A stretch of DNA of 64,000 bases from Hormiphora californensis. Taxonomy: Eukaryota > Ctenophora > Tentaculata > Cydippida > Pleurobrachiidae. How positions within the stretch are numbered: the first letter of the stretch is position 1; each line of letters opens with the position of its first letter. Position numbers and translations under genes: made by a program. Below are positions 51,688-64,000 of this stretch, piece after piece. Under the pieces are notes generated by a model. It searched no databases. It saw only the letters and a list, made by a program, of their open reading frames with translations, and was not told the DNA's origin. The stretch spans positions 67,001 through 131,000 of the forward strand of contig CM035360.1 of the NCBI GenBank assembly GCA_020137815.1. Direction: 5' to 3'.

Positions 51688-52490
51688 TGCGCATTAGGGT
51701 GTGCTAAGTGAAAATTTTGTCGACTTGGCCAATAAGTTAAGGGTAGATATGAAACTATGGACAATTGTCTACTAAATCCTGAAAACGGAATTGGGGTAGT
51801 GTATGTCAATTACGTGGGCCAGGCGATTAAAAAAGTTTACTTTTTTACCGAAAAAAGGTAAATATGTGTGTTTTACACCAGTGTTTGGCATGTTCTTTAT
51901 ATCAACTTTTTATAGACAGGGTCGTGTTCAGCGGTTTGATACCGATCAGAATGGATGTGTATCATGAAAGTTAGCCAAAGTTCATTTTTGACCTGAAAAT
52001 GTTCATTTTGGACCAAAAATGTTCATTTTTGACTAAAAATGTTCATTTTGGTCATTTTCTTCTATTTTGAGAGCTTTTTCATGAACGGGATCGTGTTCAG
52101 CAGGTCAAAATTAGTCGGTTACAACCGGAATTTGCATTCCGACAAATAAAATCTTAAAAAGTTAAAATTCGTCTCCACTAATACTGCAAAGTAGGAAAAT
52201 GTGCAAGAAAAAAAGATGAAACAAAAAATTTTTCATTATAAAATGGAGTTCTGAAGGTGCAGACTGGAAATAATGGTTGTACTGGTTCTCATGAGGCGAT
52301 TCATATGTGTGGTTTTTTCGAAATAACGCCCCAAAAAACATTTTTTGATATGAATATGCCCATATATGGGCATACATCGGCCCACGTAATTGGGCCAGGG
52401 TAGGACTAACTCATTCTAGGGGTAAACTATGTGAAAATTGGATTTGATTTATGAGTTGGGAAAAATAGCACACCCTACTGCGCATCGGAC
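51688..52490. repeat. Foldback-like segment with tagggtgtgcta ends
   Basis: ctgcgcattagggtgtgcta at the left pairs with tagcacaccctactgcgcat at the right (18 of 20), and an inner tcaattacgtgggcc pairs with ggcccacgtaattg. Between are iterated gttcattttggac-type words. Non-coding, upstream of REXO2. Confidence 0.65.
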
Positions 52491-52628
52491 TCCTTGCCTT
52501 CGCGCCGCGCGCGCAAATTGGTGAAAATTGGACATTTCGAACACAATTGAACACCCGTCTCTTCTGTATTTGTTATTTTGAACAAAAATGTTCAATATCC
52601 CAATCACACCTTCTTTTCAGTATTCATA

Positions 52629-54344
52629 ATGAGTGACCACGAAGAAGGGGAGCTGTCCCCGTCATCCTCTCCTGCATCCTCTCCCGAAGCTAAGAAACTC
52701 AAGGTGGAAGATAAAGTTGTCCCAAGGTACGTTAACATGGAATTATATAAGGTTGTCTCTTGATTGGCGAGGGTGTTCTCTGCGAGGGTGTTTCCCAATT
52801 CTCCCCCTCCCCACACTTCACCCACTGTGAAAAGGTTCAGGTCGAAACAAAACATTGGCTGTACATAACTCTTCTCAACTTATAAATCTCTCACCTAATT
52901 CTCTCTCTTCAAGGTCTGATAACATTATTTGGGTGGATCTGGAGATGACTGGGCTGGATCTGAAGAAAGAGCATATCATGGAAATGGCTTGTATAGTCAC
53001 TGACAGGGATCTGAACATACTTGAGGAGGCACCTAATCTTGTCATACACATGGTACGGAGAAAATCCTTAAATTGTTATCATCTTTTTATCAATTTCATA
53101 TGAAATATATTCAAAAGAATTAAGTACCTACCTTGCCTCAAAAAGGTATTTCATTATCGCTCAACAATCAAAATCTTACCTTTTCTTTATTTTGTCTACA
53201 TCGTACCACCTTCTAGGTCTAACCCCCCCCCCCCCTCCCCAGGAAGATAGTGTTCTAGATGGTATGGGGGAGTGGTGTACTAACATGCACGGCAAGACGG
53301 GCCTTACTAAAGCCTGTCGAGAGAGTATCCTCACTTGTGGAGAGGTAGAGGATCAGATGCTAAAATTTATCAAGAAATACTGTGTCAAAGGTATGTGAGT
53401 CTAGAAATACTGTGTCAAAGGTATGTGAGTCTAGAAATACTGTGTCAAAGGTATGTGAGTCTAGAAATACTGTGTCAAAGGTATGTGAGTCTAGAAATAC
53501 TGTGTGTGTGTATATACATACCTCCGTACTTCCATCCACACTGCTGACGTTGGGGATCAGCTAGCCCTTATTTCCGCAGGATCTCCCCTTGGCGCCCACA
53601 CACCGACAACCCGGGCGCCGACCCACACCCCCAGATCAAAACCGCCTTCAGTGTTCAAACGGGTTTCCCCGTTGTCCCCTCCGACAGTGATGACCTTAGA
53701 GATGCAGACCGACAGGCGATCCCACTTAATAAGTTTTTGCATAAATCCTACCTACGACAGCGGATGCACTAACACAAGCGTGTCAGTCTTACGTTCCTGG
53801 GTTGTCCCAGGTGTAGGTAGTTGCCGAACGATAGCGTCGTCTCCATAACTAGAGCGTCTCGCTATTTTTTCACTCCCGCATTGCCTTGTTATGGCTAATA
53901 CCTTGTGGTTTGGGTATAGCGGCAGGGGTCGGTCCACCGAGTCGTTCGCATGCATTTGCATTTGAAGGAGTCGGCCCGTGTGGCACTTTTTGTTATTAGG
54001 TTCCATCTAGAATAGGGGTACCAATACCATATCGCTAGTGGCTGGCGACTTTGCAGTTGTGATTACCGTTTCCAGTACTGTTGCATACCGTTTGGTTTCT
54101 AGAAATACTGTGTCAAAGGTATGTGAGTCTAGAAATACTGTGTCAAAGGTATGTGAGTCTAGAAATACTGTGTCAAAGGTATGTGAGTCTAGAAATACTG
54201 TGTCAAAGGTATGTGAGTCTAGAAATACTGTGTCAAAGGTATGTGAGTCTAGAAATACTGTGTCAAAGGTATGTGAGTCTAGAAATACTGTGTCAAAGGT
54301 ATGTGAGTCTAGAAATACTGTGTCAAAGGTATGTGAGTCTAGAA

Positions 54345-54377
<33 letters not shown>

Positions 54378-55910
54378 AGTCTAGGAGTGTGTTATATTTG
54401 GTTACAAAGTCACTTGGGGGTACAGGCTCTAATCAATGTTAACCTAAACAATGTTCAATAATAATACTTCCCAGGGAAGTGCGAGTTGGCAGGGAACTCT
54501 ATACATTGTGACAGGGCATTCCTAGTAAAGGAGATGCCCCGGTTTGTTGAGTGGCTGTCTCACCGAATTATTGATGTGTCTACCATTAGGAACCTTGGCT
54601 GGTAAGTTTAATCAGGGAATACTGGTCCCTAATTGGCTGATTACCAGTCACGTGACCTAAATAACGAGTTCTGATTGGCTGTCTCACCGAATTATTGATG
54701 TGTCTACCATTAGGAACCTTGGCTGGTGAGCTTATACTGCTACACTAATGCAATGAGTTGATCTTCTGAATATTTTAGTTTGATAATTAATCGTGCCTTC
54801 CAGCTATATTCCCTATTTCTCAGTCATCTTATATCTTGATGAGTTACTATTCACAGGAGATGGTACGGTAAGAAGTTCGAGGACTACAAAAGTGAAAGTC
54901 CCATGGTTGCTCACAGGTAAGTCATTGTTTGAGGATTCCAACCCACAGGTTCTCCCTTTGACACCACATCCCCCCTCATGTCCAGAGCCCTGGTTCCAAA
55001 TTCAACCTCCCAGAGACCCCGCCCCATATTGACACCACATTAAACCACGTCCCCCATATTCAACCCCCAGCAGAGGCTCCACCCCACATTCACCCTTCCC
55101 TTTTATACCACGTCACCCCAGAGCCTCAGCCCCAAATTTCACCCCCAAATCTGAAATCCCTGGCCCCAAATTAACACCACATTCCCCGTTCAGAGCCCTG
55201 GATGATATCCATCACAGTATAAAGCAACTGCGGTTCTTCCGGCAGACCGTCTTCCGATCACCCTCCCAGTACCAGAAAGGGATAGAGTGGCTGGACCAAG
55301 GTATTATCATCCTCCTAACCCTGGCCCTTTCTGTCGCCCTGGGTCTCCTTCTAGTCCCCCGGTATAATATTTTGTTGCCCGTAATTCTACTTTGTGGTAT
55401 ATTTGTGGCCCTGGAGATATGCGTGTGGTTGGGTTGGAGGAGATGGGGTGTGTTCATTTTGTATGTTGTTTCAGTTGTAAAGTATAAAAAGTGAAGTAAT
55501 ATCGTGTTAACAGACCAAACTCTTCAATTATATGTCTTTATTCACATTTCTACTCATATGGTAAAGGCTCCAAATACCTCAATCATGGGGGCGAGAACAG
55601 ATTAAAAATTTCGAAATCGATGTTCATGCTAGTGTTCTTACAGTTACACAACTAGCAGTAACACAAATGTTTTACAACTGAATTCCATCCAGAACGTAGA
55701 CCTGCCCTGCCTCTTGACTACCACGATCTCCTTCGAAGTATGGAAGCATCATATACCAGCCGAAAGAGGACACATTCACAATCTGAAAACCTGGAAAATG
55801 ACAAATCACAAAATGGGTCGAGTAATAGTGAAACGAAGTTGACATTATTTGGTAGTGATTCTGATAATAGTGAAGTTAAGGAGGAAGCACCAACATCACC
55901 AGCTCAGTAG
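52629..55910 (+). CDS. REXO2: Oligoribonuclease (REXO2-type DEDDh 3'-5' exoribonuclease)
   Basis: Degrades 2-5-nt RNA oligonucleotides to mononucleotides; in animals it acts in mitochondria and cytosol. Exons 52629-52726, 52914-53052, 53243-53390, 54475-54601, 54857-54916, 55194-55300, 55693-55910 give 298 residues in phase. The N-terminus is acidic ([17 protein letters not shown]) with no obvious mitochondrial presequence. DEDDh exonuclease: [12 protein letters not shown] (first Asp, Glu), [34 protein letters not shown] (second Asp region), [11 protein letters not shown] (Asp), and [17 protein letters not shown] (His and Asp). Instead of splicing at caag|gtatta (55300), reading through exon 6 gives a 290-residue form ending at 55494 with a hydrophobic tail. 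The spliced last exon gives a hydrophilic tail ending [15 protein letters not shown] favour the spliced form, because T-rich introns often read as hydrophobic. Two junctions lie inside tandem duplications. Confidence 0.88.
53374..54345 (+). repeat. Arrays of a 30-bp unit containing the REXO2 exon 3 end and its 5' splice site
   Basis: Unit: aaatactgtgtcaaag, the last 16 nt of exon 3, followed by gtatgtgagtctag. Four full copies lie at 53375-53494 (the first is the real exon end) plus a partial one, and eight more at about 54101-54342. So about twelve identical donor sites exist. Each unit also ends in ctag, an acceptor-like sequence. A ~600-bp unrelated segment (53505-54100) separates the arrays, and a (gt)n tract follows at 54345-54371. 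Confidence 0.95.
53505..54100. other. Unrecognised segment splitting the donor array
   Basis: A segment of more balanced composition than its surroundings, with minus-strand frames at 53557-53742 and 53752-54006 separated by a stop. I recognise no family. It could be a transposon fragment inserted into the array, since both flanks end in array sequence. Confidence 0.4.
54552..54727 (+). repeat. Duplicated REXO2 exon 4 end and 5' splice site
   Basis: 52 bp (54552-54603) recur identically at 54676-54727. Both end in ccttggctg|gt, with donors gtaagt and gtgagc. Between them lies copy B of the CCAAT/E-box module. Confidence 0.95.
54618..54678 (+). promoter_or_regulatory. CCAAT / GTCACGTGAC / CCAAT module, copy B
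   Basis: A 61-bp core beginning aatactggtccct and ending ttctgattgg, with gtcacgtgac in the middle and attgg (CCAAT complement) on both sides. It matches 44516-44576 in inverse orientation and lies between the 52-bp direct repeats in REXO2. Confidence 0.8.
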
Positions 55911-56099
55911 ATCTGTCATAGCATTGGCCTGACAGCAGTAGACTGTTTTTCACAACTATAAAAGTTCAGAAATGATAGTTCATGATGGAGTTTATTTGTA
56001 TATTCGATTGTTATTTTTACCGTTCAACAACTTATTTTACATCGCTGATCTTTTACTAAGTTGTCTTTGTCTCCTTGTCCCCATATAATCACAACCTTT

Positions 56100-56172
56100 A
56101 CCCATCTAGGACATGTCAATTAATGACCACTACCTTTACAACCTATTTCTAGGACATGTCAATCAATGACCA
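56100..56172 (+). repeat. Duplicated 3' splice site and start codon of RRM gene 2
   Basis: ctaggacatgtcaattaatg (from 56107) and ctaggacatgtcaatcaatg (from 56149) are 42 bp apart. Each has an acceptor-like ctag and an ATG followed by TCAAT. Only the second continues open. Confidence 0.85.
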
Positions 56173-58760
56173 CACAGATTCAGCTAGACTCTTTGTTGGA
56201 GGTCTCTACACCGATGAAGCCGTGGAGAAAGATGATCTGAGGGCGGTGTTTGAGCCGTTTGGTGCTGTCTGTGATGTCTGGGTAGCCAGGGATCCTCCAG
56301 GTTATGCGTTTATTGAACTGGATTCACCTGAGAATGCCCGAACTGCTATGTTAGAGTTGAACAATACAGAGGCCCTGGGGACCGTCATCAGGTCGGTGTT
56401 AGGTGCTTGTTTGAAACAGTGAATTAACAGATTGAATTTGGATTTGAATTATCAAATAAAAATTTAATTACCAATCTCCTCCTCCTCAGGATAGAAAGAA
56501 CGGGACAGAGACGAGGTGGATCTAGGGGAGGTGGAGGACGGGGTGGTGGAGGACGGGGAGGGGGTAGGGGTAGAAGCAGTAGGGGAGGGAGCCGAGGAGG
56601 AGGGAGTCGAGGAGGAGGTGGAAGTAGAGGTGGAGGTGGTTATGGAGGTGGAGGGAGGAGAGGAGGATACAACGATTATGAGGTTAGCACTACTTTCTCT
56701 AGTTCAGTACTTTATCTTTATTCTCTCTCAGTCCTCCCTAGTACGTATGGTTACTATGCCCGATATTATTACCCCTCCCCCCCCCCCTAATCAACCCCCC
56801 CCCCCCATAGGAGGATTACTTTGCCCCCTCCATCTAATCACCCCCCCCCCCCTCTAATCACCCCCCCCCTCTAATCACCCCCCCCCCCCTCTAATCACCC
56901 CCCCCCCCCTCTAATCACCCCCCCCCTCTAATCACCCCCCCCCCTCTAATCACCCCCCCCCCCCTCTAATCACCCCCCCCCCCCTCTAATCCCCCCCTCC
57001 AATCAACCCCCCCCCCCCCCACAGGAGGATTACTATGCCCCCTGCATCTAATCATCCCCCCAGGAGGATTACTATGCCCCCTCCAATCACCCCCCCCCCC
57101 CACAGGAGGATTACTATGGCGGTGGACGGGGAGGGTACGATGATGACATGGAACGACCCAGGTTATATGTTGGAAATCTCCAGGAAGACATTACAAAGGA
57201 CCAGCTCAATGAGGTGTTCAAAGATTATGGGGATATTGTTGATATTTGGATTGCTAGAAATCCCCCTGGTGAGTAGATTAATAACTGATTTACTAATTGA
57301 TTAGTTAATTAGTTAGGGTTAATTAGTCTAATAGTTAATTAGAGTTTAGCTAATACATAGTTGGTACACCAATATTAGTGATAACTCCCCCCCCCCCTCT
57401 TCGTAGGATATGCGTTTGTGGAATTCTCTGAGCTGTATGATGCAAAACGGGCCATGAAGGAAATGGATGGTACCCACCACTACGACTCTACTTTTAAAAT
57501 TCAGATAACACACAATTCCAAGGCCAAAAAGGACAGAATGAGCAGAGAGCGAGAAGGTGAGTCAATAATGCGACAGAATTTAGGCGACAGAATTTAGGCG
57601 CCCTTGTGTATGCTCGATAGACTCCCGCTCGCTACTTGTTGAGTAATGGGTCAACAACTCGCTACTTGTTGAGTACTGGGTCTACCCCTTATTCAACAAC
57701 TCGCTGCACATTGTCATTTCTCATGTCCGCTCAAACGCAGGACCAATGCGATCCCGCGGCGGTGGTGGAAGATCGAGAATTAGCAGGGGTCCCCCGCGAG
57801 ATTACCCACCTTTACCACCACCCCCACCATCGCGGGTTAGGCCCGCAGCCCCCCGTGGAGCCCCTCCTTCTAAACGTGCCAGGTACAGCATGTTATTTAT
57901 CATTTGTTACAGGCGCCAGTTTAAACGCGTGATTTACTAAATCTCACGCAGTAACGCGTTATTGACGTACTAAATATCACGCAGTAACGCGTTATTGACG
58001 TACTAAATCTCACGCAGTAACGCGTTATTGACGTACTAAATCTCACGCAGTAACGCGTGACCTCACGCACTAAATCTCACGCAGTAACGCGTTGTTAACG
58101 TACTAAATCTCACGCAGTAATGCGTTATTGACGTACTAAATCTCACGCAGTAACGCGTGACCTCACGTACTAGATCTCACGCAGTAACGCGTTAAATGTA
58201 ACGCGGTCCATTATATCCCCAGGGCGACAGTGAGGCGCGTTGTCGCAGCAGACCCGTACGGCGAGTATGAAGATCCCTACGCCGAAGATGACCAATACTA
58301 CGCCCCCGCCGCAGAACCATACTATGTCGCATATTATCCTGCGCCTGCCTCGCGCCGAGCCCGCAAGACCGCTGCCCCACCACCACCCCCCGCTGAATAC
58401 GAGTACGCTGATGCGGGGTACGCAGCCCCTGGTACAGCAGCTGCGACAGGGGAAGAGTATTATGAGTATTACGAGTATGAAGAAGAACCCGCCCCACCCC
58501 CACCACGCCGAGCTAGGGGTACACGAGGTGCCAGAGTGGCATACCGGGCCCGCCCCAAACCCGCAGCAGACCCATACTCTGACCCGTATGCGGAGACCGA
58601 CCAGTATTATGTTGATCCATACGGAGCACCGGGGACCGCTGCTGCCCCTGCCCCGCAGTACGAATATGCTGAGGAGGCACCCCCTCCCCCACCAGCCTCT
58701 AGAGCATACGCTCCAACAACTTTTGTAGCGCCAGCTCGACCTGCAGCTGTGTCCGAATAG
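56156..58760 (+). CDS. SR-like RNA-binding protein with two RRMs, RGG box and Tyr/Pro/Ala-rich tail (gene 2)
   Basis: Exons 56156-56391, 56490-56682, 57106-57268, 57407-57556, 57741-57882, 58223-58760; 473 residues, all phases closing. RRM1 (about 10-80): RLFVGGLYTDEAVEKDDLRA, DVWVARDPPGYAFIELDS. Then an RGG/GGR region (GGRGGGGRGGGRGRSSRGGS, ending GGYNDYE). RRM2 (about 160-235): RLYVGNLQEDITKDQLNEVF, DIWIARNPPGYAFVEFSE. The tail has PPLPPPPPSRVRP and Tyr/Ala/Pro-rich repeats (DPYGEYEDPYAEDDQYY, YEYYEYEEEPAPPPP). It is clearly paralogous to the gene at 48428. Probably an mRNP/splicing factor able to phase-separate; inference. The transcript end is marked by AATAAA at 58949. Two of its acceptors lie in tandem repeats. 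Confidence 0.87.
56765..57118 (+). repeat. C-run / ctaatca array with four copies of the exon 3 acceptor
   Basis: Acceptor AG followed by gaggattact(a/t)tg occurs at exon-type starts 56811, 57025, 57064 and 57106. Only the last continues into exon 3. Between them run about ten ~17-bp units of cctctaatcacccccccc. Confidence 0.93.
57935..58205. repeat. Minisatellite with tgacgtac and acgcgtta units
   Basis: Seven to eight ~33-bp units (ctcacgcagtaacgcgttat, tgacgtactaaat) fill RRM gene 2 intron 5. Each carries CpG-rich acgcgt and a CRE-half-site-like tgacgt. Confidence 0.9.
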
Positions 58761-58948
58761 CTCGTTGTCGTGGTTACTCTGGCGTGTGATTCACAGTGTG
58801 AAAGACACTTTGACAGTTTATTTTATCCAAATTATACTTGTATGTAGACCCGCTGTTCCGATCCGCAAAATATAAATTGTATCACTTGTAGCTCGAATAC
58901 AATATGTTGCAAATTCAATGACAACCACCCCCCCCCCCTTCAGTGATA

Positions 58949-58954
58949 AATAAA
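58949..58954 (+). terminator. AATAAA poly(A) signal for RRM gene 2
   Basis: Lies 189 bp after the stop codon, in gataaataaagtg. Confidence 0.6.
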
Positions 58955-58967
58955 GTGTAACTTTTCA

Positions 58968-59687
58968 GTGAATCGCTGAAGACAATTTCGTTGGAAGTTC
59001 GTTCTTTACTGGATCAACTCGTAAAAGGAGGATTTGTTTTGTTCTGGATTTTGGTCGACATATTGATACCAAAGAGAATCCGATTGTTGGTAAGTTCACC
59101 TCACGTCTGTCTCACATGTATGTCATGAAAAACCATGCATTCCGCGATTTTATTGATTTGGTTTTGTCTGTAGTTTTCAAACTAACCTCCTTCAGGGATA
59201 AGTGATAACTAAATAGTAAATGGAGGCACTGATTAATGTCCCACCCTACACCGACACGATCATGTTTTGTATATCCTGTATGTGGCAAAGTGAGGTACGT
59301 TCTTATTGCGAGATATTGTGTGAGATTATCCCCCCCCCTCGCCGTTGCGTGTCAGATTTAATGCACTTGATCGAGGACCAGTTCACACAATTTAAATCGC
59401 ACAATCGGGATAAACAAAACTAATCAGACCTCCCTTTTTCAGAATTTCTGGATATTGGATCTGGACCTTCGAAGGTCTTCATTATCACATTATTGCTGTA
59501 CATATTTGTTATCATGGTTGTGCTCCACACGGTATCCAGTACATTAAGTGGAGGGATATTGCGACGGGAATACCCAAGGAGGAATGTTTGGATGAGATGG
59601 TGGAGGCTGGAGGAGGATTGTATTGCCAGGAAGATGGGCAGATTGATAGACTGTGCCACGAGGAGGATTGTATTGCCAGGAAGATGA
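58968..59687 (+). CDS. Possible small single-pass membrane protein (doubtful model)
   Basis: An open stretch ending at a gttg|gtaagt donor (59089; VLDFGRHIDTKENPIVG) joins in phase to 59443-59687 (EFLDIGSGPSKVF, then a hydrophobic segment IITLLLYIFVIMVVL, then a basic tail RREYPRRNVWMRWWRLEED and stop TGA at 59685). The stop falls in the first units of the 50-bp minisatellite. No start Met is found in the first exon, so the 5' end is missing or the model is wrong. Another possible reading starts at an ATG at 59220. I do not recognise the family. Confidence 0.3.
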
Positions 59688-60115
59688 GCAGATTGATAGA
59701 CTGTGCCACGAGGAGGATTGTATTGCCAGGAAGATGGGCAGATTGATAGACTGTGCCACGAGGAGGATTGTATTGCTAGGAAGATGGGCAGATTGATAGA
59801 CTGTGCCACGAGGAGGATTGTATTGCCAGGAAGATGGGCAGATTGATAGACTGTGCCACGAGGAGGATTGTATTGCCAGGAAGATGGGCAGATTGATAGA
59901 CTGTGCCACGAGGAGGATTGTATTGCCAGGAAGATGGGCAGATTGATAGACTGTGCCACGAGGAGGATTGTATTGCCAGGAAGATGGGCAGATTGATAGA
60001 CTGTGCCACGAGGAGGATTGTATTGCCAGGAAGATGGGCAGATTGATAGACTGTGCCACGAGGAGGATTGTATTGCCAGGAAGATGGGCAGATTGATGGA
60101 CTGCGCCACGAGGGA
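59605..60115. repeat. 50-bp minisatellite, about ten units
   Basis: Unit aggaggattgtattgccagg then aagatgggcagattgataga then ctgtgccacg, nearly identical copies. Because 50 is not a multiple of three, the unit is read in all frames. The long minus-strand frame of repeating AQSINLPIFLAIQSSS is an artefact of this. Confidence 0.95.
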
Positions 60116-60805
60116 CACAGTGGACAAGTTGTTCGATTTATCTGACTAGAGACTGGGGCGATCGTACTTCATTGCCTGTTCCCGTGCTCTCTCTCTCTAA
60201 TCTCTCCCTCATTCTACCTTTTTTCACCTCCACGCGGCTATTTCTATCTCTTTCTGTCGGTATGTCACTGTAGCTGTACATGTGCACTGGATTCTCTCTC
60301 TCCCTCACTGTTTCCCTTTCTCTTCCTTGGGTTGGTTGGTTGGTGAGAGCGGCTGGTACAGTTTGGAGCCTTTGTTATGGGCTCACAGTTGACCATGAGA
60401 GGCTTCCCGGGAAGGGGGTTTGCTGGGGGGTTTAGTTAGTGCACATGAGTGACTGGGGCTGAAGAACTTGATTACCACCGGGATGTCGAGTTGCCGTGAG
60501 GCGTCTCGGCGTGTTCAGATGCCTATAACATATATTATATAATGTAATGTGATGCTTTAATCACACGCTAATATATAAATTGAAGTGTATTTGTTTACTG
60601 ACTAGATCAATTTGAATAACATTCCTTCTTTGATGACTGACATTATGACTTACATTATGACTGACATTATGACTGACATTATGACTGACATTATGACTGA
60701 CATTATGACTGACATTACGACTGACATTATGACTGACATTATGACTGACATTACGACTGTTGTATGTCAGTTTCATCTACATTCACTAACACATTATCAA
60801 TCAGA
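60116..60805. repeat. Non-coding DNA with a 12-bp tgacattatgac minisatellite
   Basis: No gene to about 60620. At 60632-60755 about ten units of gacattatgact run up to the first exon of the next gene. Thr-Asp-Ile-Met and Asn-Val-Ser-His frames are artefacts. Confidence 0.75.

Positions 60806-64000
<3,195 letters not shown>

Noticed and set aside
59420-60127. 235-residue minus-strand frame with INLPIFLAIQ repeats
   Set aside because: Produced by the 50-bp repeat unit cycling through all frames. No start context, splice sites or domain.

Overview
This window is nuclear DNA of an invertebrate animal. Protein genes are split by short GT-AG introns, spacing is tight, and introns and intergenic DNA are packed with CT microsatellites, minisatellites, LINE remnants and foldback (long inverted repeat) elements. 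Animal-type families include YTHDF, GALNS, UXT, a DNA ligase III with PARP-type zinc finger and BRCT, an unconventional myosin, and a chitinase with two CBM14 modules. An early-branching animal such as a sponge would fit, but I cannot fix the phylum from sequence alone.

Layout: 1-5.2 kb is repeats only (a tandem pair of foldback units, several inverted repeats, a minisatellite). At 5.2 kb is the first exon of an AMPK-related kinase (+); at 5.85-5.94 kb a 100-N scaffold gap; 6.5-12.4 kb the motor domain of an unconventional myosin (-), also running into the gap. 13.7-15.3 kb is a 5'-truncated LINE reverse transcriptase; 15.8-16.7 kb a TA-flanked pogo/Tc1-like foldback. 16.9-22.6 kb is a YTHDF m6A reader (+), followed by a 1.3-kb foldback. 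25.0-27.6 kb is a SAM-domain gene (-), 28.2-32.8 kb chitinase (+), 33.1-34.3 kb a small secreted Cys-rich protein (-), 35.4-39.0 kb GALNS (+), 39.0-39.5 kb UXT (-), and 40.6-41.6 kb a LINE ORF1-like gene. 43.7-47.4 kb is DNA ligase III (+), 48.4-51.0 kb an SR-like two-RRM protein (+), 52.6-55.9 kb oligoribonuclease REXO2 (+), 56.2-58.8 kb a paralogous two-RRM protein (+). 59-60.1 kb holds a doubtful small membrane-protein gene and a 50-bp minisatellite. 60.8 kb to the edge is an unrecognised multi-exon gene.

Exon boundaries were placed by hand from GT/AG signals, codon phase and family resemblance; the phases close without frameshift across all exons of ligase III, GALNS, chitinase, REXO2 and both RRM genes. 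The genes are unrelated housekeeping or secretory genes; the only evident local duplication is the RRM pair around REXO2.

The most notable structure is not a gene. At eight or more places in six genes the exon-intron junction itself lies inside a tandem duplication, so splice sites exist in 2 to 12 copies (myosin, YTHDF on both sides of one exon, SAM gene, ligase III, REXO2 twice, RRM gene 2 twice). Second, there are several foldback families, including one with G-tract ends and 8-bp target duplications and another inserted at TTAA. Third, a 61-bp CCAAT / GTCACGTGAC / CCAAT module occurs in two introns, each time bracketed by a long direct repeat of the local sequence.
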